Below, piece after piece: positions 53,301 to 61,640 of a stretch of DNA of 64,000 nucleotides. Position 1 is the first letter of the stretch; each line of letters begins with the position of its first letter. The DNA is taken from positions 1 to 64,000 of the forward strand of contig NZ_JAAEAA010000002.1 in NCBI RefSeq assembly GCF_010119545.1, in the 5' to 3' direction. The translations under genes were made by a program, and so were the position numbers. Source of the DNA: Pontibacter fetidus (lineage in GTDB: Bacteria; Bacteroidota; Bacteroidia; Cytophagales; Hymenobacteraceae). The notes below the pieces were generated by a model that worked only from the letters and a program-made list of their open reading frames with translations, had not been told where the DNA came from and ran no database searches.

Positions 53301-54070
53301 AGGTTAAATGCCAGCAGCAGCACACGCAGCACGACCAGCATTACCAGTAACGTTATAACACCTCTGCCATACCGCCCACGTTTTACCTGTTGCCTGCAGT
53401 AAACTATAGCCGCTACCACATAAAATAAAATACCTGCCAACAAAACTATAAGCTGCACCAACTGGATGCTGCCATCCACATTGTTCTTATCAAGGTCTAT
53501 AGAAAAAAGGTATTGGCCCTGTGGCGATTTTATTTGTGGCAATGGCAGGCGCGCATCCGAAACTATACCGGTTATCGGTTCCTTAAATATCTCCGATGAC
53601 AAGGTTTTGTTCAGGTGGGCATTCTTTATCCGGTAATCAATCTCCAGGGGGATGTAAATAAACACATGATACCCGTTGGTATGATGGGGCACTACTATAA
53701 ACGAACCATAATCGCTGCTTACAAAGCCGGTTTGCTTAAGATCGGGTTCCGTATCCAGGTCAGTGATGGCCGCATGCCCCGACCACAGCACAACCCGGTT
53801 ATTCTTATAAACTAAGGTAGGGTATTCGCACTTGTCCAGGATGGAGGAAAATGATACTTTGCCTTGCTGCAGATTTTTATCTATAGTTAAAGCTTGTGCT
53901 TTGGCTTTTGCAATGCATTGGTTAGTACGCTTTTGTATGGATACCTGCTCCTGCACTTTACCTGAGAAGATGGGCGGAACCGAAATAAAGTTAAAATGAA
54001 TGGCAGCCGTAACTATAAAACATAGCAACGACAGTAATAGAAGTATAAAAGGGGTTATCTTCCGGTTCAA
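50321..54070 (-). CDS. NtrY-like membrane histidine kinase
   Basis: A 1249-residue sensor kinase. It has an N-terminal membrane helix and extracytoplasmic domain, then a cluster of about eight membrane segments (residues 200-460). A second extracytoplasmic region, another helix near 740, a cache-like region to about 930, a helix and a HAMP domain (ALTVPLRLLADKL) follow. The kinase core has phospho-acceptor His1039 in QVAHEIKNPLTPMK, the N box FNNLLLNAIQA, G1 DNGSGIP and G2 GSGIGLAVAKRG. Start is TTG at 54070. A 14-residue unit (LLSEQELDQPFRMD) is present twice in tandem. No response regulator is adjacent, so the output is unknown. Confidence 0.9.
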   Translation of the reverse strand: MNRKITPFILLLLSLLCFIVTAAIHFNFISVPPIFSGKVQEQVSIQKRTNQCIAKAKAQALTIDKNLQQGKVSFSSILDKCEYPTLVYKNNRVVLWSGHAAITDLDTEPDLKQTGFVSSDYGSFIVVPHHTNGYHVFIYIPLEIDYRIKNAHLNKTLSSEIFKEPITGIVSDARLPLPQIKSPQGQYLFSIDLDKNNVDGSIQLVQLIVLLAGILFYVVAAIVYCRQQVKRGRYGRGVITLLVMLVVLRVLLLAFNLPFTITDAELFDPRLYAASRWSPSLGDLGLNMILLLVVSLAGIYLFYKYNWIAQLKARPVKYNRLIVTGCMLAFYLLLIVLFLFYYGIYHNSPLILDINQSLEFTKYKVILYSIMLVHTIALCGFAYMLTTVTIVLLQKENKYWAYRVLLLLAAGLFLVAMLSQLQYWGVVLIGTFFWAIIILSAQHRNVFTTAYRTYLFILLIIMMSALTGAFALFRHYQIEVKLYKQSFASTIIQGNDVVGEFFLDEVADKIAADALIRMKMMGPYVDASFIKRKIAKQYLRDYFDKYETSVLLFDSQGNSLESADTTAATLQELLRKYDTPENRTERKNLFLVQNPARYNSRLYLKIIDVPLAYGQKGTIVLQLNLQKLLPHSLVPELLSEQELDQPFRMDLLSEQELDQPFRMDLLSYAIYENRKLSYSEGEYDYATNLDPAHIGHSEFYRDGHNQGDYHHFGVVAGKDKVLVVTNQKYSAREVLSNFSFMFLIYMAGFVVFGLLIMLWRRSYILEFKPNFSTKIQVFLNFGILLPLLLVSIAIASLVTASYKKDLMNTYEQRGKVIQENLSALLGTSVFANKNELQKRISEIASISETDINLYNRDGRLITTSQPLIFEAGLLSKLVNPHAFAAISERQALRVLLEEKAGNLTFNAVYLPLRVNNDPASLSGFVGIPFFDSEKQLDLKLIELITTTMNIFTVMFIVFMLLTFFASRALTVPLRLLADKLKRTSLTGKNEMLAYEGADEIGMLVNEYNRMLLTLEQNKQDLAIQEKEAAWREMARQVAHEIKNPLTPMKLSLQYLQKAISENRPNTEQLISKISQTLITQINILSDIATSFSSFTSMPEPKAELVDVAAALRKAADLHNDPATAIITADIPAEEVMVMADESLLVRTFNNLLLNAIQAVPATRKPQIKVNLHRNSELVHIDIKDNGSGIPVEIQQKVFVPNFSTKYTGSGIGLAVAKRGIENAGGKIWFETENGKGTTFKITLPLVHHA
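52070..52162. repeat. In-frame 42-bp tandem duplication inside the kinase gene
   Basis: Two identical 42-bp copies (from about 52071 and 52113) plus a 9-base partial third. Because 42 is a multiple of 3 the frame is kept and the protein gains a second copy of LLSEQELDQPFRMD. The copies are perfect, which implies a recent event (or an assembly artefact). Confidence 0.93.
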
Positions 54071-54135
54071 GTTTCAGCAGTTTATCCACGAATTTAATTA
54101 AAACGCAGGATAAGCCCTATTGATTCAGTAGAGAT

Positions 54136-54522
54136 TTATACTTTGCTATACGATGGGTCGTAATTGATACCGGAAAAAAAGTGCAGCATCAGAATACGGG
54201 AGAGCCTGAAAAGTATAGGGGCCGCTAAAATCACAATCCCTGCCACGGTGGCAATGTAAACCGAAGTGGGCGGGTCACCGGCCAGGTTATAGAGCAAAAC
54301 ACCAACTATAAAAACTATAGCCACCGAAAATCCATAGCTGATATACATAGCGCCGTAAAATAACCCGACCTCCACTTCGTAATGCAATCCACAAACCGGA
54401 CAGTCATCATACATGCTGTCAAACTTGCGTAGATTATAAGCAGGATGTGTAAAAACCTTCCCCTGCCTGCATCGCGGGCACCGGTTTTTAAGTATAGCTT
54501 CAGCCTTAGATGGTGTTGCCAT
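54136..54522 (-). CDS. DUF983 family membrane protein
   Basis: A 128-residue protein with a rubredoxin-like zinc/iron ribbon (C15xxC18 and C41xxC44) and two or three membrane segments after residue 55. DUF983 proteins are often encoded beside cytochrome c oxidase genes. It overlaps the preceding 91-residue gene by 17 bases and ends the oxidase cluster. The exact role in oxidase assembly or membrane metal handling is unknown. Confidence 0.88.
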   Translation of the reverse strand: MATPSKAEAILKNRCPRCRQGKVFTHPAYNLRKFDSMYDDCPVCGLHYEVEVGLFYGAMYISYGFSVAIVFIVGVLLYNLAGDPPTSVYIATVAGIVILAAPILFRLSRILMLHFFSGINYDPSYSKV

Positions 54523-54781
54523 TCTTGTTTTTCTTGTTGCTTCTATACCATAAGAAACCTACTGTAGCTACCATAATGTAAGGTATAGTTAACAGGTAAA
54601 GTATACCTGTATTTAACCCCTTACCAACTTCAGATTCCGGTTCTTTGCTGCCTGTTCCTACATTAGACTCTACAGTGGCACGGCACATGGCACATTGGCT
54701 ATAGCTATAGTTTGCAGTGGAAAGTATAAGCCCGACTACAAGCATTACAACAGAAAAAGCTTTTATCATCAACGTTTTCAT
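54506..54781 (-). CDS. Small membrane protein with CxxC, in the oxidase cluster
   Basis: A 91-residue protein with an N-terminal signal or helix (residues 5-25), a conserved CAMC pair (C30, C33) and a C-terminal membrane helix (about 58-80) followed by a basic tail. It is unnamed, but its place among oxidase assembly genes and the CxxC suggest copper or thiol handling. Inference only. Confidence 0.75.
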   Translation of the reverse strand: MKTLMIKAFSVVMLVVGLILSTANYSYSQCAMCRATVESNVGTGSKEPESEVGKGLNTGILYLLTIPYIMVATVGFLWYRSNKKNKNGNTI

Positions 54782-54813
54782 AAAATCAAAAACAGTTAAT
54801 TAAATTACGTAAC

Positions 54814-55371
54814 TCAATTATAATAAGGCGAAATCAGCAGATAAACCAACACGCCTGTTATCGCAACATACAACCAGATCGGAAAGGTCCAGCGGGAAAT
54901 GCGGCGATGCCTTACCAACTGGTTTGTAATGCCAAAGTATACCGACAATAGCACCAGCGGAACTATAACTACAGCCAGTACAATATGCGTTAGCAGCACA
55001 AAGTAATAGATATACTTCAACACGCCATCGCCACCATATATGGTCCGCTCGCCCAGGAAATGATAGGTTACATACGATACCAGGAAAATGGCCGATAAGC
55101 CGAATGCCGTGAGCATAGCAGCTCGGTGCACCTTTACATTTTTCTTTTTGATATTGATGTACCCAACTATGAGCGCAATAGCGGTTAGTGAGTTCAGTAT
55201 AGCATGTAACGGGGGCTGAAAAGAAACATCAACCGAGGCATTAGCAGTAGATTTATCTAAAAAGAAAAGTGCTGCTACTGCCAAAGGTATAACCACCGAA
55301 AGTATAGCAATCAGGAATAAGATACGCTTATCACGTGTAGTAGCTGCGTTATTTACTTTTACTGTATTCAT
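54814..55371 (-). CDS. DUF420 membrane protein (CtaM-like)
   Basis: A 185-residue inner-membrane protein with five or so segments, recognised as DUF420. In Staphylococcus a DUF420 protein (CtaM) is required for aa3 oxidase function, so an assembly role is likely here. Conserved His residues lie in PPLHAILNS, YVTYHFLGER and LLTHIVLA. ATG 55371 (MNTVKVNN) is preferred to the earlier ATG at 55383 on grounds of homology, although not decisive. It overlaps the Sco gene's 3' end by 23 bases. Confidence 0.85.
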   Translation of the reverse strand: MNTVKVNNAATTRDKRILFLIAILSVVIPLAVAALFFLDKSTANASVDVSFQPPLHAILNSLTAIALIVGYINIKKKNVKVHRAAMLTAFGLSAIFLVSYVTYHFLGERTIYGGDGVLKYIYYFVLLTHIVLAVVIVPLVLLSVYFGITNQLVRHRRISRWTFPIWLYVAITGVLVYLLISPYYN

Positions 55372-56017
55372 CCAGCAGTACATTAATTTCTAAAACCATC
55401 CGATCTGTTTCGGCAATTTTGGTGCCTTCATAAATCCCTCTCACCTTCTGCTCTTTATCTACCAGTATAAATTTATCTGTATGGATAAAACCATCCGGTC
55501 CTCCGGTTTTCTGTAACGGAATCTCAAAGCCTTGTTGTGCCAGGCTATAGATCTCGTTCCGGTTACCAGTCAGGAAATGCCATCTGGTAGTGTCGGCATC
55601 AAATTTTGCGGCATAAGCCCATAGTACACTTGCAGAATCTAGGTCAGGTTTGGTCGTGATAGAAACAAACTGAACTATAGGATTGTTCTGGTAAGCTTCC
55701 TGGGTACGTACCAACTGCGAACTCATCTTCCGGCACATATCTTCGCAGTCCGAAGAGAAGAAATTAACAATGTAGATCTTGCCCTCCAGGTCTTGCTGCG
55801 AAAAGGATTTGTTACTCTGATCAGTGAAATGAAATGCGGGTACAGTTTTAAACAGGGTATCCCCGGCCTCAGTGTAAAGTACCGCACCTTTATCGTCTGT
55901 CTGCGGAAAGTAGCCTCTTAATTTAAAATGATGCTCCCCGAAAATATAGATAAATATAAAAACGAAAATAGGCACTAATAATAGGAGACCTAATATTAGT
56001 GCCTTTAACTTACTCAT
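55349..56017 (-). CDS. Sco1/SenC-family copper chaperone
   Basis: A membrane-anchored thioredoxin-fold protein that delivers copper to the CuA site of oxidase subunit II; 222 residues. The N-terminal anchor (residues 5-27) is followed by FTDQSNKSFSQQDLEGK. The copper ligands are C91xxxC95 (SSDCEDMC) and His179 (GFIHTDKF). The Pro usually seen after the second cysteine is replaced by Arg. Start ATG 56017 is set by the anchor; the longer frame to 56077 is not used. It lies 10 bases after subunit IV. Confidence 0.92.
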   Translation of the reverse strand: MSKLKALILGLLLLVPIFVFIFIYIFGEHHFKLRGYFPQTDDKGAVLYTEAGDTLFKTVPAFHFTDQSNKSFSQQDLEGKIYIVNFFSSDCEDMCRKMSSQLVRTQEAYQNNPIVQFVSITTKPDLDSASVLWAYAAKFDADTTRWHFLTGNRNEIYSLAQQGFEIPLQKTGGPDGFIHTDKFILVDKEQKVRGIYEGTKIAETDRMVLEINVLLDEYSKSK

Positions 56018-56027
56018 GCAGTAGTGC

Positions 56028-56369
56028 TTATTTAAAGTAATTCGTAACCGACTCGAAGTAGTAGCTTCCTTCAGCAATCAGGGCTACCATTAGCCAGGCT
56101 ACCAGGGCCATCGGCAGAATAATAGACCAAACCAGTGCTTTGGTTTCATGCTTTAAGTGCATGAATTCGCCTACAATGTAAAACGCCTTAAATATGGTAA
56201 GGATGATAAAAATAGCGTTACGAAGCGTGCTCGCTTCCATTGTAAAGGCAAAAATGAATTCTACTGCTGTTAATCCAACCAGGATCAGGAAAGTTCTCCA
56301 GATCGCTTTTGTTTGCGGTTTAGGTATTTCCCCGGTTGTAGTATAATCGTGCTCGTGATGCGTTGCCAT
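56028..56369 (-). CDS. Cytochrome c oxidase subunit IV-like
   Basis: A 113-residue protein with three membrane segments (about 25-43, 50-70, 80-100), the prokaryotic subunit IV type. It has the small polar HHEHDY N-terminus and EFMHLKHETK between helices. It stabilises the oxidase. It sits between the first subunit III gene and Sco in the minus-strand operon. Confidence 0.88.
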   Translation of the reverse strand: MATHHEHDYTTTGEIPKPQTKAIWRTFLILVGLTAVEFIFAFTMEASTLRNAIFIILTIFKAFYIVGEFMHLKHETKALVWSIILPMALVAWLMVALIAEGSYYFESVTNYFK

Positions 56370-56445
56370 ATTTTATAACGTTTAAACCTGCTTTCTACTT
56401 GTTTAAAAGTATCGTTCAGGTCGTAGTTTATACTTTATTGTTCGA

Positions 56446-57192
56446 TTAGATCAGGTAGAAGAATGTAAATACAAATACCCATACAAGATCTACAAAGTGC
56501 CAGTAAAGGCCAACCTTCTCCACCATTTCGTAATGACCGCGCTTGTGGTATACGCCATTTACGGTGTTAATGAAGATCATGATCAGTAATACTACACCTG
56601 ATAATACGTGCGTACCGTGGAAACCTGTGATAAAGAAGAACAGGTCAGCAAACAATGGCGGGCCGTACTGGTTCATGGTTAGGTTAGCACCAAAAATACG
56701 GGTACCATCCGCAAGAAGCATTCCTTCTTCAGTACCAGTAATAAAGTGTGTCCACTCCCATGCCTGGCAACCAAGGAAAGTTGCACCAAACAAAATTGTC
56801 CATAGTAACCACTTCTGCACATCGTTCTTATCCATACGGTTACCAGCTTCTACGGCAAGTACCATAGTTACGGAGCTAAGAATCAGGATCATGGTCATTA
56901 ATGCCACGAAGGCAAGCGGAAGATCCATACCATGTAAGCCTGGGAAAGCATTATAAACTTTTTCAGGTATTGGCCACCATTCTGTAGAGAATGTAAAGTC
57001 ATCCGCTTTACCAGTATAAGGCATGTGCTTATGACGAGCCAAACCATAAACGATTAGAAATGCGCCAAACGTAAAGGCATCAGATAGCAGGAAAAACCAC
57101 ATCATGAGCTTTCCATAGCTCGCCTTCATTGGTTCATTACCACCATCCCATGTACCTGTGTTAGGTGCTTCCAGCGTTGTTGTAGTAGACAT
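56446..57192 (-). CDS. Cytochrome c oxidase subunit III
   Basis: A 248-residue seven-helix subunit III with the family blocks FFITGFHGTHVLSGV and GHYEMVEKVGLYWHFVDLVWVFVF. It binds lipid and steadies the catalytic subunit. A second, shorter subunit III-type protein follows upstream (57213-57791), a common pairing in Bacteroidota. Confidence 0.93.
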   Translation of the reverse strand: MSTTTTLEAPNTGTWDGGNEPMKASYGKLMMWFFLLSDAFTFGAFLIVYGLARHKHMPYTGKADDFTFSTEWWPIPEKVYNAFPGLHGMDLPLAFVALMTMILILSSVTMVLAVEAGNRMDKNDVQKWLLWTILFGATFLGCQAWEWTHFITGTEEGMLLADGTRIFGANLTMNQYGPPLFADLFFFITGFHGTHVLSGVVLLIMIFINTVNGVYHKRGHYEMVEKVGLYWHFVDLVWVFVFTFFYLI

Positions 57193-57212
57193 AGTTTATG
57201 TATAAAACGTGT

Positions 57213-57791
57213 TTAGTGATTTACCTGTAAAAAGAAATACAAATATAGCCAAAGTGCTCCTAAAAAGTGCCAGTATGTAGTGCATAACTGTATACGTAGC
57301 ATATTTTTAGAATGTACTTTAAATTTTAAACTGGATATCAGTACGATAAGTAAAAATATTAACCCTGTTACTAGGTGAAAACCATGTACGCCGGTTAATA
57401 CATATAAAAAGGAACCTGCAGGGTTGCTTTCAGAACCACCGAAATACACATTATTTGCTACCAGGTCGCCCCACGCATTTAACTGGCCGTATAAAAAAGC
57501 AATACCTAAAACCATAGTTAGCCCAACCATTAGCTTAACCATGTTCAGGTTATTCTTTTTGGCAGCAACATATGCCCATTGCATGGCCACACTGCTTAAA
57601 ACTATAATAACGGTATTCACCAGGAACATTCCTGGCAGGTCAAACTCAAGCCAGTTACCCTCTTCCCTACGAACTATGTACGCACTGGTAAAAGCTCCAA
57701 ACATCATCAGGATACTGATAATGATAAGCCATAATGAAAATTTTAAAGGATGAACGTTGCTTGTCGTTCCACCATCTATATTGGTAACCAT
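57213..57791 (-). CDS. Second cytochrome c oxidase subunit III-like protein
   Basis: A 192-residue five-helix relative of subunit III, ending in the typical TGVHGFHLVTGLIFL and CTTYWHFLGALWLYLYFF. It starts 2 bases after the heme O synthase stop and ends 20 bases before the other subunit III, so all belong to one operon. Confidence 0.92.
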   Translation of the reverse strand: MVTNIDGGTTSNVHPLKFSLWLIIISILMMFGAFTSAYIVRREEGNWLEFDLPGMFLVNTVIIVLSSVAMQWAYVAAKKNNLNMVKLMVGLTMVLGIAFLYGQLNAWGDLVANNVYFGGSESNPAGSFLYVLTGVHGFHLVTGLIFLLIVLISSLKFKVHSKNMLRIQLCTTYWHFLGALWLYLYFFLQVNH

Positions 57792-57793
57792 AA

Positions 57794-58696
57794 CTATAGG
57801 TTTACTTTATCTAAAACAAATGCGATCTGTACGATCGGTAAATATAAAAACGACCCAAACATGATATTCATGGCTGCTTTTTTAGAGCAGGTACGCATGA
57901 GGTAAAATGTTTGTGCCAGGAACAATACGCCACACACTACAGCTATTAGTGCTGAAGTTGTACCTGTCATTCCAAACTGCAATGGCAATAAACTCAATGG
58001 TATCAGCACCAGTGTATAGATCATGATCTGGAAGGCAGTCTTAAGGTTTTTACCGCCAGCCATTGGCAGCATTTTAAAACCCGCTTTCTTATAATCATCA
58101 TCCAATACCCAGGCTATGGCCCAGAAATGCGGAAACTGCCAGATAAACTGTATTCCAAATAATATCCAGGCTTCTACACTCAGTACGCCTGTTGCTGCAA
58201 CCCACCCGATCAGTGGAGGCATGGCACCAGGTATAGCTCCAACAAATACACAAATAGGGCTGATACGTTTTAATGGCGTATAAACAAACCCGTAAAGTAT
58301 TAGTGAAAGCAATGAAAGCGCCGCAGTGAGCATATTAAAGGTATAGCCAAGTATAAACAAACCCGCCAATCCTGTAACAATACAAACGCCTACAGCTTCT
58401 GCTACACTTACCGTGCCGGTGGGCAGGGGGCGTTTGGCAGTTCGCTTCATCAGCTTGTCGTATTCTTTTTCAATAATCTGGTTGATAATATTGGCTGACC
58501 CTGTTACCAGCAATCCACCTATCAACACAAGTGCTATCTCCCAGTAAGATGCTACTGGCCTGCCAAGTATAAAACCGATAGCGCTGGAAAAGGCAACCGT
58601 AAAGCTTAGCCTAAACTTTAGTAGTTTAAAATATGCTGAGGCTTTAAGTCCCATACCTATAGTTGGCAGTAGCGCTTTCTTCTCTTCTATCAACAT
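57794..58696 (-). CDS. ctaB: Protoheme IX farnesyltransferase (heme O synthase)
   Basis: A UbiA-family membrane prenyltransferase of 300 residues that attaches farnesyl to haem b to give haem O. The first Asp-rich block is NIINQIIEKEYDKLMKRT followed by RPLPTG; the second lies in WAIAWVLDDDYKKAGFKM. The ATG at 58696 is preferred to the GTG one codon earlier, which overlaps the ctaA stop. With CtaA it supplies haem A for the oxidase in this cluster. Confidence 0.95.
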   Translation of the reverse strand: MLIEEKKALLPTIGMGLKASAYFKLLKFRLSFTVAFSSAIGFILGRPVASYWEIALVLIGGLLVTGSANIINQIIEKEYDKLMKRTAKRPLPTGTVSVAEAVGVCIVTGLAGLFILGYTFNMLTAALSLLSLILYGFVYTPLKRISPICVFVGAIPGAMPPLIGWVAATGVLSVEAWILFGIQFIWQFPHFWAIAWVLDDDYKKAGFKMLPMAGGKNLKTAFQIMIYTLVLIPLSLLPLQFGMTGTTSALIAVVCGVLFLAQTFYLMRTCSKKAAMNIMFGSFLYLPIVQIAFVLDKVNL

Positions 58697-58698
58697 CA

Positions 58699-59772
58699 CT
58701 AAACTAAAGCTACTGACTTTTTAACTGCCTTTTTAGAGGCGTAATAATAAATACTTAAAATCAAGAACTGCACCCCAAACAGCAATGCTGCAAATGTCAG
58801 GTGTAGTGGCTGCAACACCGGCGGCATTGCAAAGTAGGTCAGAATAATTCCGAAAACAATTTCCAGCAGCACAATTGCCAGCATTACATTGGTCCAGAAT
58901 TTTATTCTCTTATCTTTTAATTTATAAAGAAGATAAGCCAGGTAAAGGTGCAACGCCAGCACAACTATAGAAAACGACCGGTGAATGTAAAAGTCAATTC
59001 CCAGGTTGTCTATCCATTCTGCGCGTCTGGCATTACCCAGCGTAAACGCTATAATATCTATCTCTTCTCTAATTTGTGTACCAAGTAGTATCTGCCCGAA
59101 TGTAATCAGCAATACTACCCAGGCCACCAGATTCAGCCTGTTGCTGAAAGGTAATGTATTTTTATTATCCTGCTCTCCTACCCTTACTACTGCATACTGA
59201 AGTAACGCTACCAACACCAGCGCTAGCGCCATGTGTATGGTTATAGTTACCGGAAGCAGGTTTGTAGATACAACTATAGATCCTAACCAGCCTTCGATGC
59301 CAACTAGTATAAAACTGATCAGGGATAAGTAAAATACTGATGGGTCTGATTTCAGGAAAGGAACCGAATAAAGCAGTGTCAGAAATATCAGGATCCCGAT
59401 GGCAACACCAACCAGCCTGTTCAGGTATTCGATCCAGGTTTTGGTTACGTTAAACTCTGTTTCAATATACTGACTTGGATGGCTGAAAATGTAAGCAGCT
59501 ACTTTTTCAAAACCTGCTTTGTCCAGGTAACCAGCCAGCTTCTGATTTTTCTCTATCCTTTTCTGTTTGTAAACTTCCAGGTAATCTTCTGGTAATTGGT
59601 TAACGTTAGTTGGAGGAACCCAACTTCCGAAACACTTTGGCCAGTCTGGGCAACCCATTCCTGAACCAGTACTTCTTACGATTCCTCCAACTAAGATTAG
59701 AAAGTATACAGCTATAACTGTAAGTATTCCTATTCTTCTAAATTTAAACTCCTTAGAAGATTTGTTAACCAT
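58699..59772 (-). CDS. ctaA: Heme A synthase (CtaA/COX15 family)
   Basis: A 357-residue membrane protein with eight helices that hydroxylates and oxidises haem O to haem A. The N-terminal block GGIVRSTGSGMGCPDWPKC carries the family's conserved Cys pair. His residues for haem occur in ETEFNVTKTWIEYLNRL and ITIHMALAL. It is between ctaD and ctaB, overlapping the next gene's start. Identification is secure. Confidence 0.95.
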   Translation of the reverse strand: MVNKSSKEFKFRRIGILTVIAVYFLILVGGIVRSTGSGMGCPDWPKCFGSWVPPTNVNQLPEDYLEVYKQKRIEKNQKLAGYLDKAGFEKVAAYIFSHPSQYIETEFNVTKTWIEYLNRLVGVAIGILIFLTLLYSVPFLKSDPSVFYLSLISFILVGIEGWLGSIVVSTNLLPVTITIHMALALVLVALLQYAVVRVGEQDNKNTLPFSNRLNLVAWVVLLITFGQILLGTQIREEIDIIAFTLGNARRAEWIDNLGIDFYIHRSFSIVVLALHLYLAYLLYKLKDKRIKFWTNVMLAIVLLEIVFGIILTYFAMPPVLQPLHLTFAALLFGVQFLILSIYYYASKKAVKKSVALV

Positions 59773-59780
59773 GAATGATA

Positions 59781-61610
59781 TTACTCTAGTACTCTCTCCT
59801 GAGGCAGGTTTGAAGACTGCGTCTCAGAGAAAGGAATGTGCTGCGGTATATAATCTTCAGCTGCACCTGGCTTGCTATAGTCGTAAGGCCATCTGTAAAC
59901 AGTTGGGATCTCACCTGGCCAGTTACCGTGACCCGGGTTGATTGGCGTAGTCCACTCAAGCGTGTTTGAATGCCATGGGTTAAGAGGTGATCTTCTGCCC
60001 TTGAACATGCTGTAAATGAAGTTGAACAGGAATACAAACTGAGCAAAGAAACCTAAAATAGCAGCTATACTGATAAACGTGTTCAGGTCAGTGAAGATGT
60101 TGAATGTCTCAAAACCTGTCCAGTTGTAGTATCTTCTTGGGAAACCAGCAATACCTACATAGTGCATCGGAAGGAATACCAGATAAACCGCTAAGAATGT
60201 TAACCAAAAGTGTACATAACCCAGTTTCTCATCCATCATACGGCCGAACATCTTAGGATACCAGTGGTAAACACCACAGAACATACCAAAGAAGGCCGCA
60301 GCACCCATTACAAGGTGGAAGTGAGCAACTACGAAATATGTATCGTGTAACTGAATATCCAGAGCAGAGTTACCAAGTATAATACCTGTTAAACCACCAG
60401 AGATAAAGATCGATACGAAACCGATGGCAAATAACATTGGCGTTGTAAAGCGTATGTTACCTCTCCAAAGGGTAGCAAGCCAGTTAAATACCTTTACCGC
60501 AGATGGTACCGCAATGATCAAAGTAAGGAACATGAAGACAGAGCCCAGGAATGGATTCATACCTGTCACGAACATGTGGTGCGCCCAAACGATGATTGAT
60601 AGTACCGAAATACCCATCAAAGAACCGATCATTGCACGATAACCGAAAATCGGCTTACGGGCATTGGTAGCAATAACTTCTGATGCAATACCAAAAGCTG
60701 GCATGATCACGATGTATACTTCCGGGTGACCCAGGAACCAGAATAAGTGCTGGAACAGGATCGGGCTACCACCTGTGTTTGATAAAGCCTCTCCGGCAAT
60801 GTAGATATCAGATAAATAGAAACTTGTACCGAAGCTACGGTCAAATATCAACAATAAGGCAGCTGATAAAAGTACCGGGAATGATAACAGACCAACTATA
60901 GCAGTTAAGAAAAACGCCCATATTGTTAATGGAAGTTTAGTCATCGACATGCCTTTTGTTCTCAGGTTGATGATGGTAGTGATATAGTTAATACCACCCA
61001 ATAGTGTTGATACTACGAACAAAGCCATACTGATCAACCAAAGTGTCATACCCAAAGCAGAACCAGAAATAGCCTGTGGTAATGCACTTAGCGGAGGATA
61101 TACTGTCCAGCCACCACCTGCAGGGCCTGTTTCGATGAACAGGGAAGCGAACATGATAACACTTGACAGGAAGAAGATCCAGTAAGATAGCATGTTCATG
61201 AAACCAGATGCCATATCGCGGGCACCGATCTGCAATGGAATAAGGAAGTTACTGAATGTACCGCTCAAACCCGCTGTCAATACAAAGAATACCATGATGG
61301 TACCGTGCATTGTAACAAGGGCCAGGTAAAATTCAGGATCCAGTTTACCGTTCTGTACCCAACCACCTAAGATCGGCTCCAGGAAAGAAAAGGTAGCTTC
61401 AGGCCAGCCTAACTGCAAACGGAACAATACCGACAGGAAACCACCGATAAAAGCCCATGCAATACCAGTGAAAAGATATTGCTTGGCAATTACTTTATGG
61501 TCCTGGCTGAAAATATACTTTTCAATAAAATTTTGGTCGTGATCATGATCATGCTCGTCGTGGCCATGATGCATATCAGTCTGGTGAATAGCGATATCTG
61601 TACTAGACAT
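59781..61610 (-). CDS. ctaD: Cytochrome c oxidase subunit I
   Basis: The haem-copper catalytic subunit, 609 residues with about twelve or more helices. The CuB site is GHPEVYIVIMPAFG with the cross-linked Tyr, and the haem ligands are in DTYFVVAHFHLVMG. The His-rich N-terminus (HHGHDEHDHDHDQ) could bind metal. The YS...K-channel motifs suggest an A-family enzyme, but this was not checked in detail. The gene follows ctaC by 30 bases. Confidence 0.97.
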   Translation of the reverse strand: MSSTDIAIHQTDMHHGHDEHDHDHDQNFIEKYIFSQDHKVIAKQYLFTGIAWAFIGGFLSVLFRLQLGWPEATFSFLEPILGGWVQNGKLDPEFYLALVTMHGTIMVFFVLTAGLSGTFSNFLIPLQIGARDMASGFMNMLSYWIFFLSSVIMFASLFIETGPAGGGWTVYPPLSALPQAISGSALGMTLWLISMALFVVSTLLGGINYITTIINLRTKGMSMTKLPLTIWAFFLTAIVGLLSFPVLLSAALLLIFDRSFGTSFYLSDIYIAGEALSNTGGSPILFQHLFWFLGHPEVYIVIMPAFGIASEVIATNARKPIFGYRAMIGSLMGISVLSIIVWAHHMFVTGMNPFLGSVFMFLTLIIAVPSAVKVFNWLATLWRGNIRFTTPMLFAIGFVSIFISGGLTGIILGNSALDIQLHDTYFVVAHFHLVMGAAAFFGMFCGVYHWYPKMFGRMMDEKLGYVHFWLTFLAVYLVFLPMHYVGIAGFPRRYYNWTGFETFNIFTDLNTFISIAAILGFFAQFVFLFNFIYSMFKGRRSPLNPWHSNTLEWTTPINPGHGNWPGEIPTVYRWPYDYSKPGAAEDYIPQHIPFSETQSSNLPQERVLE

Positions 61611-61640
61611 TTTCTAAGTATTTAAATGCTATAATTCTGT

